NCBI GenBank assembly: GCA_900542255.1
Contig: UQMR01000055.1
Coordinates: forward strand, 1-14,480
Source: an uncultured Porphyromonadaceae bacterium
GTDB taxonomy: Bacteria; Bacteroidota; Bacteroidia; Bacteroidales; Barnesiellaceae_A
Direction of reading: 5' to 3'
Length of the DNA stretch: 14,480 nt
Shown: positions 14,005-14,480 of the stretch, in pieces
Layout of the letters: every line of letters starts with the position of its first letter
How positions within the stretch are numbered: position 1 is the stretch's first letter
The notes under the pieces: model-generated
Databases searched by the model: none
Seen by the model: the letters and a program-made list of their open reading frames with translations, nothing else
Told to the model about the DNA's origin: nothing
Position numbers and translations under genes: made by a program

Positions 14005-14023
14005 CAAAGATAGGTATTATACC
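14005..14023 (-). promoter_or_regulatory. Probable GH28 promoter with 11-bp palindrome
   Basis: TATCTTTG on the minus strand (14012-14005) matches TAnnTTTG, about 80 nt before the GH28 ATG. Immediately upstream, within the spacer, GGTATTATACC (14013-14023) is a perfect inverted repeat around a central base, a plausible operator for a sugar-responsive regulator. The -33 position is a poor match, in line with an activated promoter. Confidence 0.5.
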
Positions 14024-14077
14024 ATGAGCATTATTGTAGTTTTTGCCTTATTGTGTGTAATATTTCATCTAAGAAAC

Positions 14078-14117
14078 ACAACCGCCGATGTGCTTTGCAG
14101 GCAACACCGGCGGTTGT
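14078..14117 (-). terminator. Hairpin terminator after yidC
   Basis: ACAACCGCCG (14078-14087) and CGGCGGTTGT (14108-14117) form a perfect 10-bp GC-rich stem with a 20-nt loop, 23 nt after the yidC stop. On the minus strand it is followed by TGTTTCTT, a short U-rich run, so termination is likely but moderate. Confidence 0.6.
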
Positions 14118-14140
14118 AGATTTATGAAGAGAACTGCCTC

Positions 14141-14480
14141 TTACTTGCGACGTTTGGCATTTTGGCGGCGTTGCTCGCGCAATGCTGCCTCTTGCTTGCG
14201 CTGTGCCTCTTCGAGGCGAGCCATGAATCCGCTTTTTTTGCGGGGTTTCTTGGCATTGGCTTCCAATTGTGCCAAAACCTTTTTCTCGTCTATCAGTTTG
14301 CGGAAGAGATAGGTTTGTATGATGGTTATCAACAACGAGAGGAAGTAGTAGTAGCTAAGACCTGCTGCATAGTTGTTGAAGAATATCATGAACATGACAG
14401 GCATGAGGTACATTGTAATCTTCATACCGGGCATCGACTCTTGTCCGGTCTGCGACATGGTCACCTTGGTATAGAGTATA
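14141..14480 (-). CDS. yidC: Membrane protein insertase YidC, C-terminal part (gene runs off the window)
   Basis: This is the C-terminal ~112 residues of YidC (Oxa1 family), which inserts and folds inner-membrane proteins with or without SecYEG. The frame is open to the window edge (…ILYTKVTMSQTGQ), so the N-terminal part lies to the right. MPGMKITMYLMPVMFMIFF and LSYYYFLSLLITIIQTYLF are the last transmembrane segments. The tail (KKPRKKSGFMARLEEAQRKQ onward) is basic and helical, as in Bacteroidetes YidC, where it is thought to contact the ribosome. It ends at TAA 14143-14141. The following hairpin separates it from GH28, so the two are probably independent units despite sharing a strand. Confidence 0.95.
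   Translation of the reverse strand, partial: ILYTKVTMSQTGQESMPGMKITMYLMPVMFMIFFNNYAAGLSYYYFLSLLITIIQTYLFRKLIDEKKVLAQLEANAKKPRKKSGFMARLEEAQRKQEAALREQRRQNAKRRK

Noticed and set aside
1..14480. CRISPR arrays, rRNA or tRNA genes, riboswitches
   Set aside because: No regularly spaced repeats, no cloverleaf-like sequence and no recognisable riboswitch core were seen on either strand.

Overview
The window looks like a Bacteroidales (Bacteroidetes) chromosome. The evidence is the YidC C-terminus typical of that order, a DUF2795 protein, a secreted GH28/DUF4861 pair, TAnnTTTG-type -7 promoter elements, and A-rich rather than Shine-Dalgarno-like start contexts. I do not assign a genus.

Layout, left to right. 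Positions 1-823 hold the end of a short-chain dehydrogenase (+). Positions 1016-1237 hold a small acidic DUF2795-type protein (+) with its own promoter and a strong hairpin behind it. Everything from 1555 to the right edge that I call as a gene is on the minus strand. Read in the direction of transcription from the right edge, the order is: yidC 3' end (14480-14141) with a hairpin; a promoter and a secreted GH28 pectinase-like gene (13924-12287) coupled to a secreted DUF4861 gene (12280-11054), closed by a nested-hairpin terminator; an AT-rich gap with a consensus promoter; a receiver-domain protein (10552-9881) 3 nt ahead of a soluble histidine-kinase-like ATPase (9877-8819); and a four-gene type I restriction-modification operon, hsdM1 (8644-7151), hsdM2 (7147-5636), hsdS (5634-4528), hsdR (4482-1555).

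The most unusual part is the defence-like block 1555-10605. The restriction system carries two different, apparently catalytically complete HsdM genes and one two-domain HsdS, which suggests an asymmetric M1-M2-S methyltransferase rather than the usual M2S. Directly upstream, on the same strand and with no clear terminator in between, is a two-gene signalling cassette. Its kinase has no membrane segment, carries an N-terminal three-cysteine region and has an atypical ATP-lid start. Its receiver carries a C-terminal helical region that I do not recognise as DNA-binding. The cassette is much more AT-rich than the genes around it. It could regulate the restriction operon or be a separate phage-defence module; the sequence alone does not decide. 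Within the hsd operon, base composition shifts sharply near 6130 and again near 4600, as if the 3' third of hsdM2 plus most of hsdS had been exchanged as a block.

The flanking genes (SDR, DUF2795, GH28/DUF4861, yidC) look like ordinary chromosomal background. The defence block was therefore probably inserted between the DUF2795 gene and the pectin gene pair, but no integrase, transposase or clear attachment repeat is visible.
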